A program made the position numbers and the translations under genes. Under the pieces are notes generated by a model that was not told the origin of the DNA, searched no databases, and saw only the letters and a list, made by a program, of their open reading frames with translations. DNA of 64,000 nt from the NCBI GenBank assembly GCA_018401435.1, contig JAGYJW010000030.1, positions 1 to 64,000 on the forward strand, in the 5' to 3' direction. Positions 35,208-43,284 of the stretch are shown in pieces. Each line of letters begins with the position of its first letter. The first letter of the stretch is position 1. Source of the stretch: Deltaproteobacteria bacterium. Its GTDB lineage: Bacteria > Myxococcota_A > UBA796 > UBA2385.

Positions 35208-36366
35208 AGGCCGCGCGCATGCGACCCCGGGCGGCCAGGGTGAGCCCCGTCGCCACGACGCTGGCGCCAGCAGCCACCGCATAGAGGGCGCTGGTGCCGA
35301 ATCGGTCCACCACGCTGCTGGCCAGCAGGGCCGTCAGCAGCGGGCCCAGGCCATAGGTGGCGGTGATGACCACGCTCTGGGCGCTGGCGCGCACCTCGGA
35401 GGGGGCGGCCTTGCGAAAGAGCTCCACCACCCCAATCCAGAAGACCGCATAGACCAGCCCGTGGCTGAGCTGGACCAACGTGAGCAGCCAGGGATCCTGC
35501 AGCCAGGCCACCAGGGCCCAACGCAAGGCGGCCGCGCCCATGGACAAGGCCACCAGGCCGACAGGCTCCATGCGGCGCAGGATGCCCACGGCCAGAGCCA
35601 TCACGGCGATTTCTACAGACACGCCCGTGGCCAGGGCCACCCCGGTCCAGGTGCTGGCCAGACCCAGGTGCTCGATGTGCACGGCATACCAGGCGTCATA
35701 GGCGTTCAGGCCCAGGCCGTGCAGGGGCAAGGCGAGCACCACCAGGCCGATGCCGGGCTGCTGGGCCAGGGTGCGCAAGGCGGGCCCCAAGGCGACGGGG
35801 CCATCGGCCTTGGCGTCGGGCAGCCGCAGCAACACAAGGAGGCCCAACAGCCACACGACCGCCGCCAAGGCAAAGGGCGCGGGGGCCCAGGCCACCTGGT
35901 CGGCCAGGAGGGCGGCCCCACCCCCGCAGGCCAGGAAGGCCACCGAACCCCACAGGCGGATGCGCCCATAGCGGCCCGGATCCTCGCCCCGCGCCTCCAG
36001 GGCCCGCACGGTCAGCGCGTCCAGGATGGGGCCGATGGGCGCCCGGGCCCCGGCAAAGAGCACCATGCCCACGCCCACCGCCCACAGGGGCAGCCAGCCC
36101 GTGGCGATGGCCCCCACCACCACCACCGTCACCAGGCTGGCCACCTGCAAGATGCGGGTGCCCATGCGGTATTTGTCGGCCACCAGGGCCCATGCCGGGC
36201 TGAGCAGGATGCGGGTCAGCGGCATCAGCCCCAGCAGGCCGCCAATGGCCAGGGCCGAATAGCCCATGCGATCCAGCACCAGGCCAAAATAAGGACCAAA
36301 TGCACCAATCGCGCCCAATGCAGCAGCATAGGACAAGGCGAGCAGCCGTGGGGAGGCAGCGGACAG
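35194..36366 (-). CDS. major facilitator superfamily transporter (MFS_1-like)
   Basis: About 390 residues with twelve predicted helices. The first helices read LSYAAALGAIGAFGPYFGLVL, GGLLGLMPLTRILLSPAWALVADKY: the pattern of MFS_1-like/LacY-related permeases, with the loop 2-3 region degenerate. A mid-protein helix LFRKAAPSEVRASAQSVVITATYGLGPLLTALL is also typical. Substrate is unknown. No ATG, GTG or TTG exists in frame between the neighbouring gene (36422) and helix 1. The best placed candidate is a CTG at 36366 preceded by GGAG at five bases; a TTG further in (ALSYAAAL) is the alternative. Confidence 0.85.
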   Translation of the reverse strand: MSAASPRLLALSYAAALGAIGAFGPYFGLVLDRMGYSALAIGGLLGLMPLTRILLSPAWALVADKYRMGTRILQVASLVTVVVVGAIATGWLPLWAVGVGMVLFAGARAPIGPILDALTVRALEARGEDPGRYGRIRLWGSVAFLACGGGAALLADQVAWAPAPFALAAVVWLLGLLVLLRLPDAKADGPVALGPALRTLAQQPGIGLVVLALPLHGLGLNAYDAWYAVHIEHLGLASTWTGVALATGVSVEIAVMALAVGILRRMEPVGLVALSMGAAALRWALVAWLQDPWLLTLVQLSHGLVYAVFWIGVVELFRKAAPSEVRASAQSVVITATYGLGPLLTALLASSVVDRFGTSALYAVAAGASVVATGLTLAARGRMRAAFSSA

Positions 36367-36421
36367 GGAGGCTCCGGCGGCGGGGCCCCGCTCTATCCCC
36401 GGCGGGCCCGTGGGGGCGGCC

Positions 36422-36928
36422 TCAGTCCGCCACAGCCGAGAAGTCCCCGCTGAGCTGGCAGGGGAAGGCCGCGTCGGCCCCATAGGCGGTGCCATCCAGG
36501 CCGCCGCAGTCGGCGCCTTCGCAGGCGAAGTGGTGGGCATAGCTGCCCGAGAAGGCCGAAGCGGAGGTCCAGTCCCCCGCCATGCCAAAGCGCACGCTCA
36601 CCACCGCCTGCTTGCCGTCCCGGGTCAGGTCCTGCTCGAAGAAGAAGACCGGGGGGCAGCTGAAGGCGTTGACGTCGAGATCGCAGTCCAGCACCTGGTC
36701 CCCCTCGTCAAAGGACACGGCCATGGTGCCGGCGGCCGCGTCGGCGTCAATCGTGGTGCCAACCGGGTCGAAGTTGGCGTAGACCGTATCGAATCGGCAG
36801 TCTCCGCCATCCCACTCCGTCAGGAAGCTCAGGGTGTAGGCGCCGGACTGGTGGGCATGAGGCGCCGCCTCTTCGGCCTTGCAGGCCAGGCTGAGCAGGG
36901 CGGCGGACAGGGGCAGGAGAAGGCGCAT
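36422..36928 (-). CDS. hypothetical lipoprotein, 168 aa
   Basis: Signal peptide with lipobox SLACKAEE. The mature part is acidic, with several Cys (DCRFDT, LDCDLDV, FSCPPVFF, ACEGADCGG) that could form disulfides, and a beta-rich pattern (GAYTLSFLTEWDGG, GTMAVSFDEGDQVL, QAVVSVRFGMAG). I do not recognise the family. It ends about 55 bases before the likely start of the MFS gene on the same strand, and starts 29 bases after the MBL hydrolase stop, so these three may form an operon. Confidence 0.7.
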   Translation of the reverse strand: MRLLLPLSAALLSLACKAEEAAPHAHQSGAYTLSFLTEWDGGDCRFDTVYANFDPVGTTIDADAAAGTMAVSFDEGDQVLDCDLDVNAFSCPPVFFFEQDLTRDGKQAVVSVRFGMAGDWTSASAFSGSYAHHFACEGADCGGLDGTAYGADAAFPCQLSGDFSAVAD

Positions 36929-36957
36929 GGGGGGCTCGGGCAGGCGGGCGCCCGAAT

Positions 36958-37737
36958 CTAAAGGTCGAAGACCTCGTGCCGCAAGGCCGCGCCGTGCAGG
37001 GCCCCCAGATCAGTGCCGTCGGGCACCGCCGTGTGGTGCATCAGGGTCAGCCGCTGCTGCACCGTCTCGGGCAGGGTGCGCAGCTCGTCGAAGTGGCTGT
37101 GAACGGTGCCCCGAAAGGGCGCGCTGAAGGTGCACTCGTGGAAGACGCGCTTCACGCGCGGATCCTCGACCGCATCCCGGATCCACTGGGGCGAGAAGGT
37201 GGTATCGCCCGACCACAGCACCCGGCTGTCTCCATCGTCCAGATCCAGGCCATAGGCGGCCTTTCGCACGCCCACACCCTCGACATGGGGCACCTGGAAC
37301 CACCGGATGCGCAGGCCCCCGATCTGCAGGGTGCTGCCCCGGCGCAGGTCCAGCAAGGCGGCCGTGCCATCGGTGCGCACATCGCCCTCGCGGTCGCTGT
37401 AGAGGCCGATGAAGGGGTCGAGGGCCTGCACCAGGGGGTCGAGCAGGTCGGCCGGACCGCAGAGCGGGGTGCGGGCGAAGGCCGGGGGACCGGCACGCCC
37501 GGTGTAGTAGCGCTCCCAGATCAGCTGCTCGGGGCTGGCGTGATCGCCGTGCAGGTGCGTGAAGACGACGGCGGCCACATCCCCGGGATGCAGGCCCAGC
37601 TCTTTGAGGCTCTGCACCGCGGTGGTGCCGCAATCCACCAGCACCAGCCCCTCGGAGGTCTCGACCACCGCGTTGTTCTGGTAGTTGATTCGGTGGTCGG
37701 TGAAGGCCCCGCCACTGCCCAGGAAGGTGATCCGCAT
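36958..37737 (-). CDS. metallo-beta-lactamase-fold hydrolase (RNase Z-like)
   Basis: 259 residues from the ATG at 37737. MRITFLGSGGAF, then the metal motif FTHLHGDHASPEQ (HxHxDH), VPHVEGVGV, LWSGDTTFS (bridging Asp) and LMHHTA (final His). The start and spacing resemble the RNase Z/ElaC branch and other small phosphodiesterases, but the exosite arm of true RNase Z is missing. The substrate is not predictable. No signal peptide, so it acts in the cytoplasm. Confidence 0.88.
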   Translation of the reverse strand: MRITFLGSGGAFTDHRINYQNNAVVETSEGLVLVDCGTTAVQSLKELGLHPGDVAAVVFTHLHGDHASPEQLIWERYYTGRAGPPAFARTPLCGPADLLDPLVQALDPFIGLYSDREGDVRTDGTAALLDLRRGSTLQIGGLRIRWFQVPHVEGVGVRKAAYGLDLDDGDSRVLWSGDTTFSPQWIRDAVEDPRVKRVFHECTFSAPFRGTVHSHFDELRTLPETVQQRLTLMHHTAVPDGTDLGALHGAALRHEVFDL

Positions 37738-37789
37738 CCGGCCTCCGTAGCCCACCTTAGCGGACGCCCGGCCCGGCCCGACAGCCCGA

Positions 37790-38896
37790 TCAGTGGATGA
37801 CCGGCTCGTCGGCTTCCGGGTGGATCCAGCGGGGGCCCACCGAGGGCTGGGGAAGGGGCGGCAGGTCGGACCAGGCGGGCCCGGCAAGGGCGGCATAGAG
37901 CGCGTCCTGGAGCTGGTCTTCGCGGGCCATGGCGGCCAGGCGCTCCTTCTGGCGACGGCGGGCCTGGATGCCGAAGACCACGAAGAGCAGGGCGGCCCCG
38001 CCCAACAAGACGGTGTCGCTCACCAGGGTCTTGAGCCAGATGCCCGAGGAGGTCAGGCGCCCGCGCCACTCCTGGTCCAGGCGGCTGAGGGGCAGGCCGG
38101 TGGCGCTGAAGAGCGAGGCCTCGACGCTGCGGCCCCGGGCCATGTCGAAGATGACCTGCTGGAAGGCCTCATCGCCATATTCGGCCTTCAAGAAGCCCAC
38201 GAAGTCGGCGGACTGGGCATAGGCCAGCTGGGCCCGCACCGCGCTGGTGGGAAAGCCGCGGGTGATCTGTTCGAGGCTGAGCAGGCTGTCGCCGAGCACG
38301 CCGGCCGACAGGCGATCGGTCAGCTCGGGGCCCACCTCTCGGGCCACGATCTGGGCGGTGCCCTCTTGCAGCCAGCGGGGCACGGGACGCGGCCCGAAAG
38401 CGCGGCCCAACACGATGTGAACGACCTCGTGGTCGAGCACCTGATTCAGCGGCGTGGCGGTGCCGGCCCGGGCCCTGGGGCTGTGCAGGAAGATCAGCCC
38501 CTGGCGCGGCCAGGCGGTGCCATCGGCCCAATCCGGCGGCACGCCGGGCTGCATGGCGTCGAAGGTGGCGCCATCGGGGGCCAGGTAGATGTCCATGGGG
38601 CCGCCGGGCGGCAAGCCCAGATCCGCGGCGATGCGGGGGATGGCGACCGCGCTGTGCTTGAGCAGCGCCCGGGCGGTGGGCAGATCGTCGGGGTGGGCGT
38701 GCACCCGGGCGTAAAGGCCCTCGAGGGTGCGCCAGTCGGCCGGAATCGCGGGCGGCGCGTCCAGCTCGAAGGCGGAGCTGTCGCCGGCGGACATCTCGGC
38801 CTGACCGGCGAAGGCGGGCCCAGACAGGCCCACCATCACCACCAGGGCGAAAAAGAAGGCGAGCAGGCGGCTGAAGGGATGGGCTTGCGGTGTCAT
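37790..38896 (-). CDS. peptidase-MA-like gluzincin metalloprotease, membrane-anchored
   Basis: 368 residues with a signal peptide (LLAFFFALVVMVGLSGPAFAG). The zinc motif HEVVH lies in LNQVLDHEVVHIVLGRAFG (about 155-173), and the second-zinc Glu lies downstream in PRWLQEGTAQIVARE, the layout of peptidase-MA-like gluzincins. A membrane helix (about 292-312: TLVSDTVLLGGAALLFVVFGI) anchors the C-terminus, so the protease faces the periplasm. Substrate is unknown. It is divergent from the COG3014-lpoB-ycfL operon across 86 bases. Confidence 0.87.
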   Translation of the reverse strand: MTPQAHPFSRLLAFFFALVVMVGLSGPAFAGQAEMSAGDSSAFELDAPPAIPADWRTLEGLYARVHAHPDDLPTARALLKHSAVAIPRIAADLGLPPGGPMDIYLAPDGATFDAMQPGVPPDWADGTAWPRQGLIFLHSPRARAGTATPLNQVLDHEVVHIVLGRAFGPRPVPRWLQEGTAQIVAREVGPELTDRLSAGVLGDSLLSLEQITRGFPTSAVRAQLAYAQSADFVGFLKAEYGDEAFQQVIFDMARGRSVEASLFSATGLPLSRLDQEWRGRLTSSGIWLKTLVSDTVLLGGAALLFVVFGIQARRRQKERLAAMAREDQLQDALYAALAGPAWSDLPPLPQPSVGPRWIHPEADEPVIH

Positions 38897-38982
38897 GGTT
38901 CAACGCTAAGGACGGCGGGTCAGGCGGGAAGAGGCCCCACGGTCCACTATCGGGCAAAGCCCCAGGATCACGAGAGATTTTT

Positions 38983-40530
38983 TTGTCCAACAAGTCAATA
39001 AATGCCCTGCACCTCGCTCCAGCCCCTGCTTTCAGGCGCTTGGGGGCCGTGGCCCTGGTGGTCTTTTCGCTGGGCTGCGTGCCCAAGCCCACCCCGGTGG
39101 AGACCTGGCAGACCGGAGACCACCAGGCCGCCCTCAACGCCCAGAAGCTCGCCCTGGCCGAATCCGATGAGCGGGACCGTGCGCTGGAGGCCCTGCGGCT
39201 GGGCAGCATGGCCTATGCCGGCGGCAACCGCCGCCTGGCCGAGAGCAGCTGGCGCGAGGCCGTCGGGCTGATGACCGACTTCCGGGCGGACGGGGAATTC
39301 GCGGCCCTGGTCGGCTCTGAAGACAAGAAGGCCTGGAAGGGCGAGCCCTACGAGAAGATGGCGGCATTCCTCAGCCTGGGCCTGCTGCTGCACGAGAAGG
39401 GCGATCGCGACAACGCGCTGGCCATGTACAAGAGCGCCGTGCTGGCCGATACCGGCAGCGCCTCCGAACGCTACCGGTCGGACTTCGTGCCGGCCTGGCT
39501 CATGCAAGCCATCGCCTTCACCGCTGAGAACGAGCCGGGCAACGCCGAACAATCGCTGAATCGGGGCATCGACGCCTGGTGCAGCCGCAACACCATCGAC
39601 ATCCTCACCGACGCCTTGGCCACGGTGAAGGTGGGCGGCCTGCCCCCCGAAGACAAGGATCTCGCCCGGGCCGTGCTGCTGGCGGCCCTGCCCGGTGGCA
39701 CCGCGGCCCAGCCCCGCGACCCGGTGGCCGCCGTCACCGCCACCACCGCATGGGCCACCGAGCTGCTCAAGGTGGAGCGCGAAAAAGACCGCAAGGACCG
39801 GCTTCCCGAGCTGGCCAGCTTCCGGGCCAGCCACTTCGATCGGGCCACCGACGCCTTGCCCAAGGTCAGCGCGGCCTGGGCCAAGGCCGTGGCCGCCCGG
39901 CCCGACGCGTCGGGGGCCGAGGCCGCCTGGTTCGACCAGCAGCTTCGGGCCCTGATCGCCGATCCCCCCTCGGTGCTGCTGGTGGTGGAGCAGGGCCGGG
40001 GGCCCATCAAGATCCAGACCGGGGACCACGGCGAGGTGCTCACCATCGTGCCCTCCCGCAGCCCGGCCAACCCGCCCCGGGTCATCGCCGATGGGGGCCC
40101 GCCGGCCAACCCCCTGCTGCTGGACAGCCTCAGCTACCAGGCCACCACCCGGGGCGGCCGCAAGGTGGACGGCTTCTTGAAGGGCAAGGCGGTCTACAAA
40201 GACGTGAGCATGGTCAGCGCCTATGTTCTCAACGTGCTGTCCGATGTGGCCCGGGCCTCGGGCAACGACAGCCTGGGCGATGTGGGCCAGATCATCAGCA
40301 CCGTGCTCTTCGTCAGCAGCCTGGTCACCAACCCGGCCGCCGACATCCGGCAGTGGGAGCTGGCCCCCGAGCGCTGGTACCTGGTGCCCCTGGACCTCGA
40401 CCCCGGGCCCCACCGCATCGACCTCGCCGGCCGCCGCATCGATCTCACCGTGCCCGAGCGCGGGCAGGTCGTGCACCTGGTGCCGGCCCTGGCCCCCGGC
40501 GGCCCCACGAAGATCCCCGCGACAGAATAA
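38983..40530 (+). CDS. COG3014-type TPR lipoprotein of the LpoB operon
   Basis: 515 residues. I start at the TTG at 38983, which has GAGAG six bases upstream and puts a lipoprotein signal (FRRLGAVALVVFSLGCVP) at the N-terminus. The middle part is TPR-like (ALRLGSMAYAGGNRRLAESSW, GLLLHEKGDRDNALAMYKSAV). The second half is beta-rich (VLLVVEQGRGPIKIQTG, WYLVPLDLDPGPHRIDL), as in COG3014 proteins. In gammaproteobacteria such genes sit beside ycfL and lpoB, and the same trio occurs here. A role in outer-membrane support of peptidoglycan synthesis is inferred from that context. Confidence 0.8.
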   Translation: MSNKSINALHLAPAPAFRRLGAVALVVFSLGCVPKPTPVETWQTGDHQAALNAQKLALAESDERDRALEALRLGSMAYAGGNRRLAESSWREAVGLMTDFRADGEFAALVGSEDKKAWKGEPYEKMAAFLSLGLLLHEKGDRDNALAMYKSAVLADTGSASERYRSDFVPAWLMQAIAFTAENEPGNAEQSLNRGIDAWCSRNTIDILTDALATVKVGGLPPEDKDLARAVLLAALPGGTAAQPRDPVAAVTATTAWATELLKVEREKDRKDRLPELASFRASHFDRATDALPKVSAAWAKAVAARPDASGAEAAWFDQQLRALIADPPSVLLVVEQGRGPIKIQTGDHGEVLTIVPSRSPANPPRVIADGGPPANPLLLDSLSYQATTRGGRKVDGFLKGKAVYKDVSMVSAYVLNVLSDVARASGNDSLGDVGQIISTVLFVSSLVTNPAADIRQWELAPERWYLVPLDLDPGPHRIDLAGRRIDLTVPERGQVVHLVPALAPGGPTKIPATE

Positions 40531-40575
40531 GGGAGCCCCGACCCCGTCGGTGCTTCGCCCCCGCAGGAGCCGCCC

Positions 40576-41154
40576 ATGTTTCGAATGGCCGTCCTCGCCA
40601 TCCTCCTCTCCGGATGCGCGACCAAGACCAAGAAGACCACCTATATCGACCCCGACGCCCAGAGCCGGGTGGAGGGCACCGGCCTGGAGGCGCGGGATGT
40701 GCGCGCCATCGCCAGCCAGATGGCCCGCGAGATGCTGGACAGTCCGGTGATCCAGGCCTTTGAGGGCACCCCGCGCATCGCCGTGTTGCCCGTGAAGAAC
40801 CGCACCCGCTTCCTGGTGGACCAGGAGATCTTCACGACGCTGATCACCGACCTGCTCATCCAGAACGCCGCCGGAAAGGTGGCGGTATTGGACCGCAGCA
40901 TCGTGGACCAGATCATGAACGAGCGCGAGATGAAGCGCGAGGGCGACACCGACCACGCCGGGCTCAAGGCCATGGCCGGCGCCGACTTCTTCTTGACCGG
41001 AGAGCTGCGCGGCCTGTCCGCCAGCGACGCCAAGGCCCAGAGCGACTACGTCGTCGTACGCTTCGCTCTCACCGATGCCGAGACGGGCATCGTGGGCTGG
41101 TCCAACACCTACGAGATGAAGAAGGAGGGGTCATGGGGCGTGCTCTACCAGTGA
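40576..41154 (+). CDS. lpoB: LpoB-like penicillin-binding-protein activator lipoprotein
   Basis: 192 residues. Lipobox AILLSGCATK. The fold matches LpoB: PRIAVLPVKNRTRFLVDQEIF, LITDLLIQNAAGKVAVLDRS, AGADFFLTGELRGL, YVVVRFALTDAETGIVGWSNTYEMKK. In E. coli LpoB crosses the periplasm from the outer membrane to stimulate PBP1b. The long disordered Pro linker of enterobacterial LpoB is absent here, so its reach through the peptidoglycan would be shorter. It lies 45 bases after the COG3014 gene and overlaps ycfL. Confidence 0.88.
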   Translation: MFRMAVLAILLSGCATKTKKTTYIDPDAQSRVEGTGLEARDVRAIASQMAREMLDSPVIQAFEGTPRIAVLPVKNRTRFLVDQEIFTTLITDLLIQNAAGKVAVLDRSIVDQIMNEREMKREGDTDHAGLKAMAGADFFLTGELRGLSASDAKAQSDYVVVRFALTDAETGIVGWSNTYEMKKEGSWGVLYQ

Positions 41155-41555
41155 CAGGCGTCCTGCGCGGCGGCTTGCTGGCCCTGCTGCTGTCGGTGGC
41201 GGGCTGCGGATCCTGGCATGGGCCCAAGCCCCTTCAGGCCTGGAAGGCCGTCGGCAAGTCCGAAGAGATCGTGGCCCTGGACAAGGCCGCCCACACCCTG
41301 GTGGCTGTGCAATCCAAGGCCGAGGAGCGCCGCCCCGACGGCCGCCTGGCCTTGCGGGTGGAGCTTGCGAACCTGTCGGACAAGGATCTCGCCATCCAGG
41401 TCCAGACCCTCTTCCGCGACAAGAACGGCGTGCCCACGGGTGAAGACACGCCCTTCGAGCCCATGGTGCTGCCCGGCATGGGCAGCAAGATCTACAGCGT
41501 GGTGAGCCTGCGTGCCGACGCCGCCGCCTACACGATCCAGGTCAAGACCCCCTGA
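41133..41555 (+). CDS. YcfL-like (DUF1425) lipoprotein
   Basis: About 134-140 residues. Lipobox ALLLSVAGCGSW. A single immunoglobulin-like beta domain (RLALRVELANLSDKDLAIQVQTLFRDKNG split by the family pattern) with the usual VLPGMGSKIYSVVSL. YcfL/DUF1425 is regularly encoded beside lpoB. The ATG at 41133 overlaps lpoB by 22 bases; the GTG at 41151 gives a GTGA four-base overlap and a more normal signal peptide, and may be the real start. Either way the genes are translationally coupled. Confidence 0.82.
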   Translation: MGRALPVTGVLRGGLLALLLSVAGCGSWHGPKPLQAWKAVGKSEEIVALDKAAHTLVAVQSKAEERRPDGRLALRVELANLSDKDLAIQVQTLFRDKNGVPTGEDTPFEPMVLPGMGSKIYSVVSLRADAAAYTIQVKTP

Positions 41556-41606
41556 GCGGGGGCCGATGGAGGGCCCAGACACCCCCCCCTGAGGTCGCCG
41601 CCGCCC

Positions 41607-42545
41607 ATGACCCCCCGCTACCTGACCGGCTTTCGCGACGAGCACCGCGCCCTGTGGGGCAAACACCCGGTGCGCATCCAACATGGGCTGGCCGAGACCG
41701 GGCTGTTCACCGATGAGGCCCTCGCCCGGCTCATCCAGGACTATCCGCGGCAAAACTACGATCTGCTGTATATGGCCAAGCAGGGCACCGGCAATCTGGC
41801 CAGCTGGCGAGAGGGGGATCTGGGCAAGGTCAAAGGCGATGTGGCCCTGGCCGCCATCCAGGCCGGGCGCATGTGGCTGAACCTGCGACGGGTGCACGAG
41901 GCCAGCGCCCCCCACGCCCGCCTGCTGGAGGGCATCTTTGGTGAGTTGGCCGCGCTGGTGCCTGGTCAGCGCACCTACAAACACAACCTGGGCATCCTGA
42001 TCTCCTCGCCCGGGGCCCAGGTCTACTACCACTCCGACCTGCCCGGACAGTCCTTGTGGCACCTGCGCGGCAACAAGCGGGTCTATGTCTACCCCAACGT
42101 CGCCCCCTTTCTGCCCGAGGACCAGATCGAGAAGATCGTGCTCAACCTGACCGAGGCCGAGATCGACTACCAGCCCTGGTTTGACGAGCACGCGCGGGTC
42201 TATGACCTGCAGCCCGGCGAGATGTTGCATTGGCCGTTGAATGCGCCCCATCGGGTGGAGAATGGGGATATGGTCAATGTATCGGTCACCACGGAACATT
42301 GGACCCACGAGATCCGCAACGCCTATGCCGTGCGCTATGCCAACGGGCTGATGCGCCACCAGCTGGGGCTGAAGCCGCCGCCCCCCAGGCTGCGGGGGCC
42401 ATCCTTCTGGGCCCGCGCCGCGGTGGCCGCCGGGGTCAAGCGCTCCGGGCTGATGAACCGCCACAAGGCCCCCAAGCGCATCGAATGGGAGCTGGCGCCG
42501 GGGGCGCCGGGCCAGCTGCGCGAGGTCGAGCCCTGGGTGCTGTGA
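41607..42545 (+). CDS. JmjC/cupin-like Fe(II)/2-oxoglutarate oxygenase
   Basis: 312 residues. The iron site is visible as YYHSDLPGQSLWHLRG (H-x-D) and LQPGEMLHWPLNAPHRVEN (distal His), on a double-stranded beta-helix with KRVYVYPNVAPFLP between. This is the cupin_8/JmjC-like group, whose members hydroxylate proteins, peptides or small molecules. The N-terminal 120 residues are helical (LARLIQDYPRQNYDLL). It has no signal peptide. Substrate is unknown; no partner is suggested by the neighbours. Confidence 0.82.
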   Translation: MTPRYLTGFRDEHRALWGKHPVRIQHGLAETGLFTDEALARLIQDYPRQNYDLLYMAKQGTGNLASWREGDLGKVKGDVALAAIQAGRMWLNLRRVHEASAPHARLLEGIFGELAALVPGQRTYKHNLGILISSPGAQVYYHSDLPGQSLWHLRGNKRVYVYPNVAPFLPEDQIEKIVLNLTEAEIDYQPWFDEHARVYDLQPGEMLHWPLNAPHRVENGDMVNVSVTTEHWTHEIRNAYAVRYANGLMRHQLGLKPPPPRLRGPSFWARAAVAAGVKRSGLMNRHKAPKRIEWELAPGAPGQLREVEPWVL

Positions 42546-42602
42546 GGGCAGGCCCACGGGGGGCAACCCGGCTGAGGCCGGGGCCGATCCTGCAACCGGC
42601 GC

Positions 42603-43193
42603 CTATTCGACGGTGAATTCCAGCGTGGCGCTGGTGCTGTCGAAGTCTTCAAAGCGAACCGACGCCCACCAGCTCCCCGGCGCCAAGGGTTCATCCCAGA
42701 TCGGCTCGGAGAGGGTGTCGCCGGCGCCGATCTCCCAGTCAGTGATCGCGGTGTCGCAGAGGACGCCCATGCCCATGCCCGACCCCCGCGGGTCCACCAG
42801 CTCCATGCTGCTCCACACGCAGCCGGTGCGGGTGGTGAAGACCAGGGCGCTGTCGCAGGGGTTGACCACGGCGGCCAGCAGCTGGATTCGGTCGGAGCCA
42901 TCGCAGACCTCACAGCGACCCTCCAGGTCGAAGGCCTGCAATTCGGGGCGCAGGTCGGCGTCGGTGCAGCCGGTCAGCAGGTCGTCTCCACCGTCGCCGC
43001 CGTCGCCGCCGCCGTCGCCGTCGCCGCCGTCGCCGCCGTCGCCGCCGTCGCCGCCCTCGCCCCCATCCACCCCATCGGCGCCATAGAGGTCCACGTCGCT
43101 ATAGTCGTCATCATCGGCGCCAGGGGCCTTCTGGCAGGCCATCAGCGACAGCAGCACAAGGGGGAGCGGCACAAGGGGGAGCAGCGGGCGCAT
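42603..43193 (-). CDS. lipoprotein with Gly-Gly-Asp repeat linker
   Basis: About 196 residues from the ATG at 43193 (GGAG upstream; a GTG two codons earlier is possible). Lipobox LLSLMACQKA. An extremely Gly/Asp-rich linker (about 35-73) is followed by a small beta-sandwich-like domain with Cys pairs (LTGCTDADL, RCEVCDGSD, NPCDSAL, TGCVWSSM, VLCDTAI). I do not recognise the domain. It is typical of this genome's surface lipoproteins. Confidence 0.75.
   Translation of the reverse strand: MRPLLPLVPLPLVLLSLMACQKAPGADDDDYSDVDLYGADGVDGGEGGDGGDGGDGGDGDGGGDGGDGGDDLLTGCTDADLRPELQAFDLEGRCEVCDGSDRIQLLAAVVNPCDSALVFTTRTGCVWSSMELVDPRGSGMGMGVLCDTAITDWEIGAGDTLSEPIWDEPLAPGSWWASVRFEDFDSTSATLEFTVE
42991..43062 (-). 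repeat. tandem triplet-phase repeats coding Gly-Gly-Asp
   Basis: About eight imperfect copies of a nine-base GGCGGCGAC-type unit code for the G-G-D linker of the lipoprotein. As with the D-G-T tract at 4861, the DNA-level regularity indicates slippage. Confidence 0.85.
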
Positions 43194-43284
43194 GGGCACT
43201 CCACGGGCAGAGCGCCAGCATGCCCCCGGCCCGGGGTGGCGGCAAGCGTGGCGCCAAGGGGTGCTCGCGCGCTAATGGCCCCCG

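Noticed and set aside
42991..43062. Regular short repeats considered as a possible CRISPR or satellite.
   Set aside because: Units are nine bases in codon phase with no spacers; it is a protein linker.
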